A DNA stretch of 64,000 bases from Sistotremastrum niveocremeum HHB9708. Lineage: Eukaryota; Basidiomycota; Agaricomycetes; Sistotremastrales; Sistotremastraceae. The notes below the pieces were generated by a model, which saw only the letters and a list, made by a program, of their open reading frames with translations, searched no databases and was not told the DNA's origin. Where the stretch lies: positions 62,001 through 126,000 of the forward strand of contig KV419420.1 in the NCBI GenBank assembly GCA_001630475.1, given 5' to 3'. Position 1 is the stretch's first letter; each line of letters starts with the position of its first letter. Of the stretch, positions 1 to 10,021 are shown piece after piece. The position numbers were made by a program, and so were the translations under genes.

Positions 1-1908
1 TTGGCACACTGTTGCACCAAGGATACTGGACAGAAATATGTAGTCCATGTTGACATAACTGTTGGGGTTTGAGACAGGAGACTCAAGACATATGAAATGT
101 ATCTCACCGTTCTCCGACTTGAAGGTCACCAATGCCATTCGGCCGAACAAGGCCATGTCTTCCACATATTACAGCGCCAACCCCAGTAACAGTATAGCCT
201 TTGTGACTTTTCAGATGCGCTCGCTCGATCGCACGATGTGTTGAGTCACAATCACTAGTCTGTTTGCAATGAGTTTAATCCATTACAGTCAAGCTCCACA
301 TACCTCAATCACAAGATCCTGAGATTTACTGATCTGTTCCATATACTTGGTATGTTCCACAAAGTACGCCCATCCAGAACCTAGCTCTGGGTCCTTCGAA
401 ATCCCCCGATCCTTCAGTTTTAGTCTGAAGTTGGCGTCAATGGCCAAATATAGTGTGAATAACCATCTAGCATGCTAATCAGCTTGGTATATATCGACAA
501 TCATAGATCTGTGTCATACAGGTTTGCAGCACAATGTTGCCAATCTGGTGGTAAGTTAATTGCCGGATGTGGGCATGCTGGACATTGCAGTGCCAGGGCA
601 CCTTGGGCCGTATTAGCAATCCCATTGTCTTCATGAGCTCGACCCGCTCGCTTAAGCATTTGCAGGTGTCGATAATAACGAGTACAGTGACCAAGATCAT
701 CATATCGTTTCTGTACATTAATTGATAACCTTAAGTGATACATGCACAGTAAACACTCACTGGAACATTAACCGTTCCGGAGTTATCGGTTAAATTTTGT
801 AAGGCTGAGTGATACTGATGTGCCGAAAAACCAGAGACACTTGTGATTTGATGGAATAGCTCAAGGAGATCAAACGTAAAAGCAGTTTGAGGTTTATCTT
901 GCGACGCCGGGAACCATTTCACACGCAGAAGTTGGTTTCGCTTTAGTAAGTCATTGGGGTTTGTAGAACATCCACAGAAGACCACGGCGACATCATGGAA
1001 TCCGGTGGTGTGAAGAACGGTGATCGGGGCATCATATCGATGAGGAACGGGACATGGGGAAAGATCGTCGTGGCCGAGGCACACCGTGAGCCCAATTTCC
1101 CAAAGACTTGAGCGGTGCCACGTCCCTCCGTACCATTTCTGGCGTATCGGTTAGCGATCAAGACATATCGTGAGACATATAATAGCACGCACTTTGATTC
1201 GATGCAGGGGGTGATGGGTATGCATGCGTACGGTGCAATCGGAGCAGGCAAGAGGCGGGAGAAAGCAGTCTTGACACTGATAGAGGGCCTCGGCATCATG
1301 GTTGTTTGCGAGGCCACGATTCGGGCATTGCGGCTGAGTGCAGGAGATGACCGTCGCGTGCCCGTATCTCTCGTGACGCACGAACTCGTCGAGGTAGCCA
1401 TCACGATGTTCAAGCCATCTTTCCACGGGATGGCGCTGCGGTGAAAGTTAGTTAATACATTGTGGGGACTGAGTAGTCGATAACGCACGTCATCCCCTCC
1501 TGTTCGTTGGCCGTGACGAGGCAGCTCTTCCCAACGTTCAGGCCGTGGATATCCATCAGGATGCGCCAGCTGGTCCTCCATGAGGGCGGTGAAGACATTA
1601 AACGGCTCTTGCAGCTCGACCTCAATCTCTCCATCAAAATCAAGGTTGGCGAGCGGGGGGTCGGGGGGGTTGTCAGGTACGTCGTGGTCGTTGTCGCTAT
1701 CGCTGTCGCCGCCAGTTCCAGCCTCGGGAGGAATGTCGATGCCATCTGAGGCATCTAAGGTGCCTCGATCGACAGTGAGTCGGCCTTGAGAGCCTAATTG
1801 CTGACGGAAACGGGAGACAGATACGAGAGGTTCGGGAGCGGAGGGGTCGTCCTCATCGTCGTATACGCGAGAAACCGTGCGCACAGCTTTTTTATTCGCT
1901 CTGACCAT
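1..1908 (-). CDS. KDZ-type transposase, 3' part beyond window edge
   Basis: This is a DNA-transposon transposase of the Kyakuja-Dileera-Zisupton (KDZ) group. Minus-strand exons give, in order, an acidic N-terminus from ATG 1908, a CxC2-like cysteine cluster near 1150-1430 (CTQPQCPNRG, then CQDCFLPPLACSDC and HTHHPLHRI), and a second cysteine segment at 731-1084 (FCGC, WFPAS, FDLLELFHQ). After that comes the KDZ core: CPACPHP near 560-600, LAIDANFRLKLKDR near 400-460, then CDSTHRAIERA, TGVGAV and GDLQVGERYVNMDYI running off the window start. Short introns separate the pieces, for example one ending near position 60. The order and motifs match full-length KDZ proteins, so this is probably the N-terminal half of a complete or nearly complete copy. 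I chose ATG 1908 over the open frame that continues upstream, because that extension is repetitive. Catalysis cannot be judged because the rest is outside the window. The family assignment is confident; the exon edges are approximate. Confidence 0.88.
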
Positions 1909-1947
1909 CGTCGCGGAGGCACGACGGGCGATGCGAGCAGGCAGCAG

Positions 1948-2078
1948 CGCCGATGTTTGGCTTGAATTTGGGCAGCTCGGGCGAAAACCAACATGACCGA
2001 GAGCCGACGCCGATGTTTGGCTGGAATTTGGACAGCTCGGGCGAAGCCCAAGAAGGCCGAAGGCCTGCGCCGATGTTT
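1948..2078. repeat. ~60-bp tandem repeat beside the KDZ gene
   Basis: Just over two units of about 60 bp, each beginning GCCGATGTTTGGCT and containing TTTGG(G/A)CAGCTCGGGCGAA. On the minus strand it encodes a repeated CPNSSQTSA. It lies immediately upstream of the chosen KDZ start, either in the 5' leader or at the very N-terminus. Confidence 0.75.
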
Positions 2079-2299
2079 GGCTGGTGTTTACAGTTGCGCC
2101 CAGCGCTCTTTGGCCGAGAAACCCGGCCAACGTTTGCAGGGTCCATTGCCGTCCGCGAACCACTCGCGCTCGCCGGCGCTTATCTCTCTGCCAAAACATA
2201 ACGCCTGAATACCATTCAAAATGCTTACTAAATTCGACATATGTAAACCGTGTGTCCTTTCTGAGCACCGGCAACAAGTTTATCGACTGTAATTAGTGG

Positions 2300-4069
2300 T
2301 TCTTTCTGGTTTAACAACGTCCCCAACCTCAGAGTCGGGCAGTGTCGCACATCGCACGTCTGGCGGGAATAAAATTGGCTTTACTCTAGAATCGTTCAAG
2401 TAGAGCTAAAGAAAATTGTCAAGCCGTGATTGAGCTCCAAAATGACAGCGTGGGCGATAGGGAACACTCGACTTTTATGGTTTCGTCAGCACGTTGTAAT
2501 GCAAGATTTCGGGATCAATAGAGTCTATCTCCGCTCTATTTAGGCTCTAGATCATCTCCCACGTCCTCATAATTATCCCTAGGATTATCAAATCCGACTA
2601 CGACGTTGAGTCGGCGACGTTGACGGTTAAGCGCGGTAAAATGCAGAGGCATCAGGAGCCTACCAAAACCGCTGGAAATCGAATCCTGTCATGTATCAGA
2701 AGTCTAGACCCAGCAGAAAAAAAATCACGGCGATCGGTCCAGGCGTTCTTCGGAGACTCGAATTGGCGACAGAGACAGAACTGTGTTTGCCTCAACAGTT
2801 CAAAACCTCGAAACTGAAGAAAATCGAGACCTCACGAGCGTACACTGAACCGATCGGCACGAAAATTTGAAGTGAGTCGCATATCAATCTTCTGAACCAT
2901 ATCCGGGACTTAAATAGGCCTGAATCCCAGTCGAAAGACAGGCGATCACTGTCCAGTGACGGAGACGCCCAGGTCGATCGTTACGACAGGGGGGAAGGAT
3001 TGGTCAGGGCGGAGGGTGGAAATGATTTGAACGCTGTATTAGAGCATATCTACGAGAGTTCATCAGAATCGGGTAAGATGCCAATGGTCGAGATCAACAT
3101 TTAGCAGCTTACCAGCAATCATGCGTAGCCGCCTTCTCAGGGATCGCTGAACATTGTCAGTGCGTAACTGAGTCTTCTATTGGTCTTAGAACGTTTTCCG
3201 GGACATCAAGCGTCATTTAAAGGGACATACCGCACAAAACCAACCGAGCAACGACTCGGTTGGCCTTCGCATTTAAATAGTGTCCTCGAGCGAATCAAGT
3301 ACGGTTCCATCCGATCATTTTGCAGGGTCAAAATAGCACTCAGAGAGACTACGTTTGTTACAGATGGGCTGCAGACGACTGCATACGAGGGAGCTGCCTC
3401 AGAGTCAAGAACGAGGCGCCCAGCCGAGGTTTGGCGCCGAAACATGTTGAGGTTTAAGTTGAGTAGAGGACCCTTATACACGGATTCGGTCTTGTCATAT
3501 CGGCCATGAACCAGAAGTATCCGAGGCGTATCTGCCCTCACAGTAGATTATCCTACAATTCATTAGACTTTATGAATATGATCTCAGAGCGAGAGTCGAG
3601 CAATGCACGCGACAGAAGTGGCCGGCGCCTACTATGAATGGCTGGTGAGATAGACGTTGGTTTAATTAAGAAGTCAATCGATGCGTCATATATGGACTGG
3701 CCACGGTATGAATTGCCTCGTAAGGAGGGTACATTGCTACTACGGTAAGGACAGTGTTGGCGAGGCTTTGTCAGCCGTACATTATAGATCCCCCCTCCAG
3801 CCTCCCTCCGAAAACCTTCTATGTACGAAAACAGCCGAGACGCCATAAATATTCCAACATTCACCCCCCGACAAGACTCTAGTGTCCAAGAAATCATATG
3901 TACAGCGACCGGTTAGTGTCCATTCCAGCCGAGTGAAGTAGATGTAATTATAGAGTGTCCTACCAAGAAATGGGATAGCAGAAACCAAAAATAATAGAAG
4001 CAAGGATGCCGGATAAGCGAAAGACAGACGATGGATGAATAAACAAAAGAAAGCTAAAAGAAGACGCGA
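2300..4069. other. Intergenic stretch, no supported gene
   Basis: Open frames on both strands (for example 3180-3509 plus and 3206-3541 minus) overlap each other, have no family resemblance and no consistent splice signals joining them. I see no tRNA, terminal inverted repeat or tandem array. The segment probably holds the upstream flank of the KDZ element and the 3' flank of the gene ending at 4070. Confidence 0.4.
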
Positions 4070-5026
4070 TCATATTACTAAGACTCTGCCGTGTACCACC
4101 GCGATGTCGAAGGCGTCGCATGCTTGTTGATAGTCGCCGTAGGCACGATGGACGTTCCCTGGAACCCTTTCGACGTGACTTCGGGCGGCGTCCCTGATAA
4201 TGGCTGAGTCAGGGCGAAGATGAGAAGCGAAGCAAACTTACCAATTTACGAAGACCCCAACGCGATGACCCCGGACAACGGTAATGAAGCGGCTGCCCTC
4301 ACCCGGCAGAGTGAACACCGGGAGAGGGGGCGGCAATGGACGAGCCGAGCCAGGAGGTCCCGCATAGAGGGGCATGATGTCGAAGTGAGGCGGATGATCG
4401 AACTGGGGCTGGGGATCGAACTGGGGCTGGGGATCGAGGGCCTGAGGATCGAGAGGTTCCGGATCGGGGACATGAGGAAGTGGTTCGAGAGGAAGCGGGG
4501 GTGGTTCGAGGAAATGCGGCCCGGGATTGAAGTCCGGAGGGTCGTCTGCCCAGAAGGCCTGTTCCTCCGCATCCTCTTCCGTCGCTTCCGTGGGCTCGGT
4601 GGTAGGGGTGATAGGGACGTCAGGAACGGTTGGAGCGGGGAGAATGGGAATGGTGACGGCATGGGGATGAGGCACAGGAGCGACTGGAGCAGGGGGAAGA
4701 GGAGGGGTGGGAGCAGCGGCGACGGAAATGGCAGGTGAGGACCTAGAAACCGCGGTGGAGACGGCAGAGGGAGTTTCAGGCACTAGATCGGCCCGGCGAA
4801 CGAGTGCAGTGACGTGGGGGGGAGCTCTAGAGTCCTCGCTGAGCGCAGCAAGGACACGAGTGGCGATTTCGACGAGAAGGGAAGTGAGGCGGCAGACGAT
4901 GATGATGAGGACCGATACAATGAAGGTAGCGACTTGAATGAGTGCGTGGGAGAGGTTCGAGACAAAGACCGCCGCTGGATCTTGGGGATGATGGGGAAGG
5001 GGAGGAGGAGGGTCGCGGGTCGCCAT
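4070..5026 (-). CDS. Membrane protein with C-terminal viroplasmin/RNase H1 N-terminal-like domain
   Basis: There are two exons, 5026-4242 and 4193-4070, with a 48-nt GT-AG intron, giving 302 aa. A 5'-UTR intron (5089-5041, GTAAGT...CAG) ends 14 nt before ATG 5026, which fixes the start. Residues about 26-50 form one strongly hydrophobic segment (QVATFIVSVLIIIVC). A long Pro/Glu/Asp-rich spacer follows, with a duplicated DPQPQF. The last 55 residues, completed only after splicing, read FITVVRGHRVGVF-xN-W, then V-x-x-VPGNVHRAYGDY and ACDAF. This is the Trp/Gly/Tyr/Ala-Phe pattern of the small hybrid-binding fold shared by RNase H1 N-termini and caulimovirus viroplasmin (PF01693-like). In RNase H1 that fold binds RNA/DNA hybrids. 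I infer a membrane-anchored nucleic-acid-binding protein facing the cytosol or nucleoplasm. No RNase H catalytic domain is present. Confidence 0.68.
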
Positions 5027-5040
5027 AGGGAATATCTGCT

Positions 5041-5089
5041 CTGAAGACAATGCGTTAACAAGGTTGTCAAAACTATGAGTAACACTTAC
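5041..5089 (-). other. 5'-UTR intron of the viroplasmin-like gene
   Basis: On the minus strand it begins GTAAGTG after GAGAAAA and ends TTGTCTTCAG just before the leader of ATG 5026. There is no ATG in the upstream exon, so splicing removes only leader sequence. Confidence 0.6.
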
Positions 5090-5677
5090 TTTTCTCTGCG
5101 TCGGTCGAGCGATAGATAGAGGCAGAGAAAGAGGAGATGGGGATATCAGAACGTCTTGTGTTACTTTATACGTGAAGGGGCTCGATCTCCATGGGAAAAT
5201 GAGCTGTCCTGGAACACGAAAGAGAACCGTGAGGTGTCAAGGAACAAGAAAATGGAACTTACGTGTCGATGGCCGTGCGTCCGAATGGAACGAACAATAC
5301 CAACGTCACGGACGAAAGCGGTGACAGAAGGAAACGAACAAAGGGAATCATGTGGTGCACATTGAACAGGGTTCGGTCCATGGAACAGAAGCTGATTGGA
5401 ACGGTGTGGCGTCGCAACAGAAATTGAGCGCAGAGCGCCTCGATATCCCCGCGGGAACGTAGTCAGGTCATGCCACTGGAACGAGTTTGTTGACTTCCTA
5501 AACGAGACGGTGCCTGATCTCCGCTGGTCGATTTCAGCGCAAAGGTCGATTGACAGCATGAGAGAATGAAACACGCACTTCACGGAGATACGGAAAATCG
5601 ATCTCTCATATATCGTGCAAAGCGGACCAGTCAGTCCCCCAATTTGGTGTATCGTCTCCGTATTACAACTGTCAACG
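5090..5677. other. Divergent intergenic region
   Basis: This is the shared upstream region of the minus gene starting at 5026 and the plus gene starting at 5678. The open frame at 5161-5583 (minus) has no recognised family and no clear splice partners. I see no clear TATA element. Confidence 0.4.
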
Positions 5678-8255
5678 ATGCGCTGGACCGACGACGATCA
5701 GCTTACCTGGCTCGATTCACGCGTTGTGAGCTATCTCGATGCCAAAGCCAAAGGGGCGGAGCCGAAAGAAGCCTTCCTCAACACCATATACGACGATTTC
5801 ATCGCTGAATGGAGCCTCGACGACATCGTTTTCGACAAGAAGATCGGGAGTGACAACGACTCGCCCGAAGTTCTGCGCGACAAACGCGAGGCAGCACTAA
5901 GAGCGGTCAGTCAAGTTCTAGCGAGTAAACATTCACTGACTATTGTTTTCAGCGATTGAAGAATTGGTTTGGCAATCACACCCGCGAAACGACGTCCAAA
6001 GGTGGTGCCAAACTCAATCTGATGCAGCCTCGCGGAAGAGCGGCGAAAGCTATCGACGCGTACATGGCCCTTTTCGGCGACTCCAAGGAGCTCAAGAAAC
6101 GCGTCGACGATTTCTACAAGCAATATTGCGACAACCTAGGTCCCGGCGCTCGCAAAAAGCGCAAGGTCACCATCCGGAACGAAGTCCTCGCCACCTTGCT
6201 AAACCAAGAAGATCAGTTAACCAAGGACGAAGTGCGGGCTTACCAACGTCGCAGCATTCCGGGTCCGTGGCTGGAAGGTCTACCAGAGAACGCTTCGTCA
6301 CTCGAGAAAGAGCAAGCACGACTCACATACCTATTGCGGTAAGTAAACATACTATATTCGTAACCTCACGCCACTGATCATCTCGGCTAGCAACCAACGA
6401 GTTCTGCCACCTGCGGCGAAGTTGATAGTCGAGAACATCAAGAAGATGACGGGGATGAACGTTCTCCTGCTTCTAGGCGGCTCAGATCTGATGGAAGGGG
6501 GAAAGATTTCGACGAAATGGTAACTTTGCTTCATATCTCCGAACTCCGAGAGTTGACATCGTTCGTTTCAGCTTTGATGCCGGGGTGACTGCTCCTACCA
6601 GAGGGAAAGGCTCTCAGTCATTCCAATCGTTCGATCCGGAGCTGTATGAGCTGCTGTTGAAGTGCTTCGCCCGTTTTTGCCAAGGCACATGGCGTGAGTC
6701 GGGATTTACTTTATTTGACAAGTAGACGAGTCTTCTAACGATTTACTAGTTCCAGAGAAAAGAGAAGAGATTCGCAAGATATTGTCAAGTCTCGCTAGCG
6801 ATGCTCTGGCTCCGACCGGAAAGGAGGGCGACGATGACGAAGACGAAGATGACGAGGACGAAGAACTCGTAGACGCCAGCGAAGAACGGATCTCGGTCCC
6901 GAAAGTCCGAGGCTCGAAAGGCGCCGCTCTGAGTCAGCCATCACCTTCCACTTCGAACTCCGACAAGCCCCCCGTCCGTCCTAAGAAGAAGGGCGCCTTT
7001 GGACCGGCCAGTCGATTGAAGCAGCAAGAGCAGTTCGAACAGAACTATTTCAACACGAGGGACAAACTTGCCAAGGACGACGAGGAAATTGGATGGGAGA
7101 AGCACACCATCGATCCTAGCTTGCCGCAGGACTACAGGAAGTGGGAACGTTCGATCAATGGGCTGTTCTTCCGGGTGAGTCCATTCCTACGTTCTCTTTG
7201 AATCCAATTTGACGCTGACAATGTTCATCCATCAGCTCATCGTTCATCGCCGAACTTTGAAGTCCCAACTGCGATCCCTGTATTTCGAACAGAAGGCGAG
7301 ATTGGAAGCCGCCGGCGTGACCGCCTTGAAGAATCTCCCCGCCGACAAAGCTTGGGTGTAAGTCGCATGTTACCACTAAACCGTATATGTAACTAATTGA
7401 TATCTCAGCGACGATCTCGAAGCAACGAAACCCGGCGGTCGGCCGGAATTCTCACCCCTTCCTCCAACGAACGGTGGACCCACAAACAACTCGTCCACCC
7501 CCATCACTCCTCTTTCGGAACAGTTGCCTTCTTCATCCACAACCATCCCCTCTTCTTCGAACGCGGGACCCACATCGGAGGCTGCGGCCCCGACTCCTGC
7601 CGCTTCGTTGTCAACTCCCCAACTCCCGCTCCCCAAAGAGGCAGTCTCGCCTCCGTCGACTGAGATCGCGAGCGATCGCCTGGCCCCTACCACTAGTACT
7701 GATTCCTCCGTCGATACTCCCCATCAAGCTGTCCCTCCCCCTATCGATGGCGCTGGTCCGCCGAAGGAGACCGATGCACCCCTCCCGTCCGTCACACCCT
7801 CTCCCATCGTACCATCCCCAGTCGCAGCTCCTCTTATTGTACCTGCTACCGTCATTGCACCCGCTACCGTCATCGCACCCGCTACCGTCATCGCACCCGC
7901 TACCGTCATCGCACCTCTTACTTCCTCGGCTCAGCCCAACGCTCCATCAAGTCCTCAATCCGACTCTACCGATCTAGTCAACGACTCCGCCAACACGGCC
8001 AATGACTCTACAGAGAAGAATACAGAGTCCAGCGTCCCGAAGATCGGAAAGAAGAGACCCGCTGAACCGACTGGAGATGAGGAGACTGGTGGTCGCAAGA
8101 AGCCGAAGAAGGGCAGGAAGGGGAGCGAGAACAAGGCGCCGGAGGTCATCGATCCAGAGCCAGAAGCCGAGAGTGGTAGGAAGACCCGTCGTTCGGCTAT
8201 GAGTCAGAAGGGTCAAGAGGCTATGGCAGCGTTGAAGGGTCGTCGTCGCAAATAA
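5678..8255 (+). CDS. Seven-exon nuclear protein of unknown function
   Basis: The exons are 5678-5905, 5953-6338, 6391-6519, 6572-6693, 6750-7174, 7236-7357 and 7409-8255. All phases agree and give 752 aa. The N-terminus (WTDDDQLTWLDSRV, then LKNWFGNHTRE) resembles a recurrent Agaricomycete family whose members start with WT-x-x-x-x-x-WL and carry an N-W-F-x-N-H motif; its function is unknown. The middle has an acidic run of about 20 Asp/Glu near residues 330-350. The C-terminal half is Pro/Ser/Thr-rich with four 6-residue PATVIA units, then strongly basic with KKRPAEP, GRKKPKKGRKG and a final KGRRRK that look like nuclear localisation signals. Acidic and basic tails suggest a chromatin-linked role, but this is inference. 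ATG 5678 was preferred over 5615 because the conserved WTDDDQ block follows at once. Confidence 0.82.
7842..7913 (+). repeat. 18-bp in-frame minisatellite
   Basis: Four units of CCYGCTACCGTCATYGCA, the last three nearly identical, encode repeated PATVIA in the C-terminal half of the 5678-8255 gene. The unit is a multiple of 3, so copy-number change keeps the frame. Confidence 0.9.
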
Positions 8256-9107
8256 AGCCTTGGGTGCGTGTCCGATCTCTTACCTTGTTTCATCTATGTT
8301 CTAATGAACCTTCTTCCAAGTTACGCAATCACTCCCCGTCCTTCGTTGTCGTCGTATATACCTGCCTTATCTTTCTTGAGACTCGTCCCATCGCCCATCC
8401 GCCATCGATCCCGTACTCACGATTCTTTCCGTTTCATCTTCATTCCCGTTTCTCTCTCCAAATACAAACTTTGGATACTCTTCGCTTCGTTTGCAGCGAA
8501 GAGTATCCAAGGTTATTGTTTCAATGTATTGACCCTTCTTGGTTACGAGCATCTGGTCCTTAAAATCATGTCTTAGTACAATTTTGTAGGCCGTGTTCTC
8601 AGTTGTTGAATAATTATAATGACCATGTGGTCGCCTACTAAGTTATAAAAAAACCCTGTGTGATATCTAGCGCAAATAAAGTTGGACAGATAATACGAAC
8701 GTGGACTTGACCGTACCATCGAATCTGATACGAATAGGCGCCCGCAGTCACCGACGACTTTCTGAATCTCTAAGTCCCCCATGTCTTATCGGAAATGTAT
8801 CGAACGGGATGGAGCACTTACGAAGTTTGCCTTATCGTGCTCCAGTACATCGCTTATCATGTCTCAGTGAAGAATTGATTTATAGTACGAGCTGTGGCGC
8901 AAGCGCTCAAATATCACGAACGCTACCATGTACAACATCACGTCGTGGATATAAGACCGACATATCTTTACTTCCGATGTATCACACGACTATTGCGGAA
9001 TATCACTCGTGGGTGGGCTGGGCTTATCTGACAGATTACCGCGATATGTATCACCGGGGCTATCGGAGTTGTATCACATAACATGATATGATACTGATCA
9101 CTCACGT
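8256..9107. other. Intergenic: 3' flank, hairpin, TATCAC cluster
   Basis: No gene is supported. The stretch holds the 3' flank of the 5678-8255 gene, a long hairpin at 8468-8513, and a segment (8910-9136) where TATCAC occurs six times on the plus strand. Confidence 0.5.
8468..8513. repeat. Strong hairpin downstream of the 5678-8255 gene
   Basis: The arms TTGGATACTCTTCGCT (8471-8486) and AGCGAAGAGTATCCAA (8495-8510) are perfect 16-bp inverted copies around an 8-nt loop. They extend to 19 bp with one T-G mismatch. It lies 213 bp past the stop codon, where it could act in the 3' UTR or as a transcript-end structure. Confidence 0.85.
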
Positions 9108-9714
9108 GTGTACCACCTTATCATCGGTCTATCACAATTAAATACAGTACGGCTCACCTCAAGTACTCCTCCCATCCTTCACAGCGAATCACGCGATCGT
9201 GCGAGCACCAGAGCGAGAAACTGCGCCGAACTACGTCGAAATAATCGGTCTACCTTGCACCGTGTCATCGAAAAGGTTGCGCATGATGTGAAACAATCAA
9301 TCGATAAACTGTATGCCAATCACGTATCTTAGAACATTTGAACTCACACTATGTGACAGAGAAATTGATCATCCGACTCGGCGGCTATGGTATGCAGCTC
9401 CGCGGCCGCGGAAAGCTTTGAGGGCAGCGATGGAGCAGCTTGCGCAATACCCACCTTGTCCCATCGCGACTCTGTCTATAGATATTCAAGATCAGGGATT
9501 CAAGGAAAGGCTTATGGAACTCATGCACGGTGTACTATGCAATCTGCTGCTACCGAAGTTGGTGAGTGCATTGTGTCATGCATGATTCATGCTCGCGCTA
9601 AGCCTGTCCGTGCAGCGTACGCAGATCCGCAAGAATCAAAGTAAGGCAAAGCGACTTAGTGGGGCATCCGCGATCCACCCTCCCCTGGGCACAATTACCG
9701 AGGAGAAGCCTTGA
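9108..9714 (+). CDS. Small gene of unknown function
   Basis: Three exons (9108-9310, 9360-9561, 9616-9714) join in phase to give 167 aa, with GTATGC...CAG and GTGAGT...CAG introns of 49 and 54 nt. The second exon is amphipathic (LRAAMEQLAQYPPCPI, then FKERLMELMHGVLC) and the third is basic (RKNQSKAKRL). I recognise no domain. The 5' end is the weakest part: no ATG stands out upstream and the first 40 residues look non-conserved, so the true start may lie in another exon. The phase agreement at both junctions is the main evidence that it is a gene. Confidence 0.42.
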
Positions 9715-10021
9715 ACGAGTCATTCCTAATCGTATTTCCCTCTCCATTCTCGTCGCTCTCCTTTGCATCTTTCTGATCACTTGTATCCATTTTCCGACGC
9801 ATGTACGATTTGATGGTTCTATTTTTGGTGAATGCAAGGGTGCATAAAGCCTAATCCATACTATTCAGTGTATTATATGTATCATTTGCCCTCGATCTTG
9901 ACTTCTTCATGAGGTTTGTATTCCCATACGTACATCACAAGTCGACGCAGAAAAGGTGAACGCGGCATGTAAATTTCAAAAGAATCAAAAGCGTGGCTCT
10001 TGTTGCCGAGCATAATAATAC
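9715..10021. other. Short intergenic stretch
   Basis: This lies between the end of the small plus gene and the 3' end of the CACTA transposase. The left terminus of the transposon should be here, but I found no CACTA/TAGTG end or 3-bp duplication that I could match to the other side. Confidence 0.4.

Noticed and set aside
1909-2277. Upstream extension of the KDZ frame beyond ATG 1908
   Set aside because: The extension is the 60-bp tandem repeat plus unrelated sequence and starts from a non-ATG codon.
4220-4738. Long plus-strand open frame antisense to the viroplasmin-like gene
   Set aside because: It is the complement of a Pro/Asp/Glu-rich coding sequence, which leaves frames open on the other strand; no splice signals or family match.
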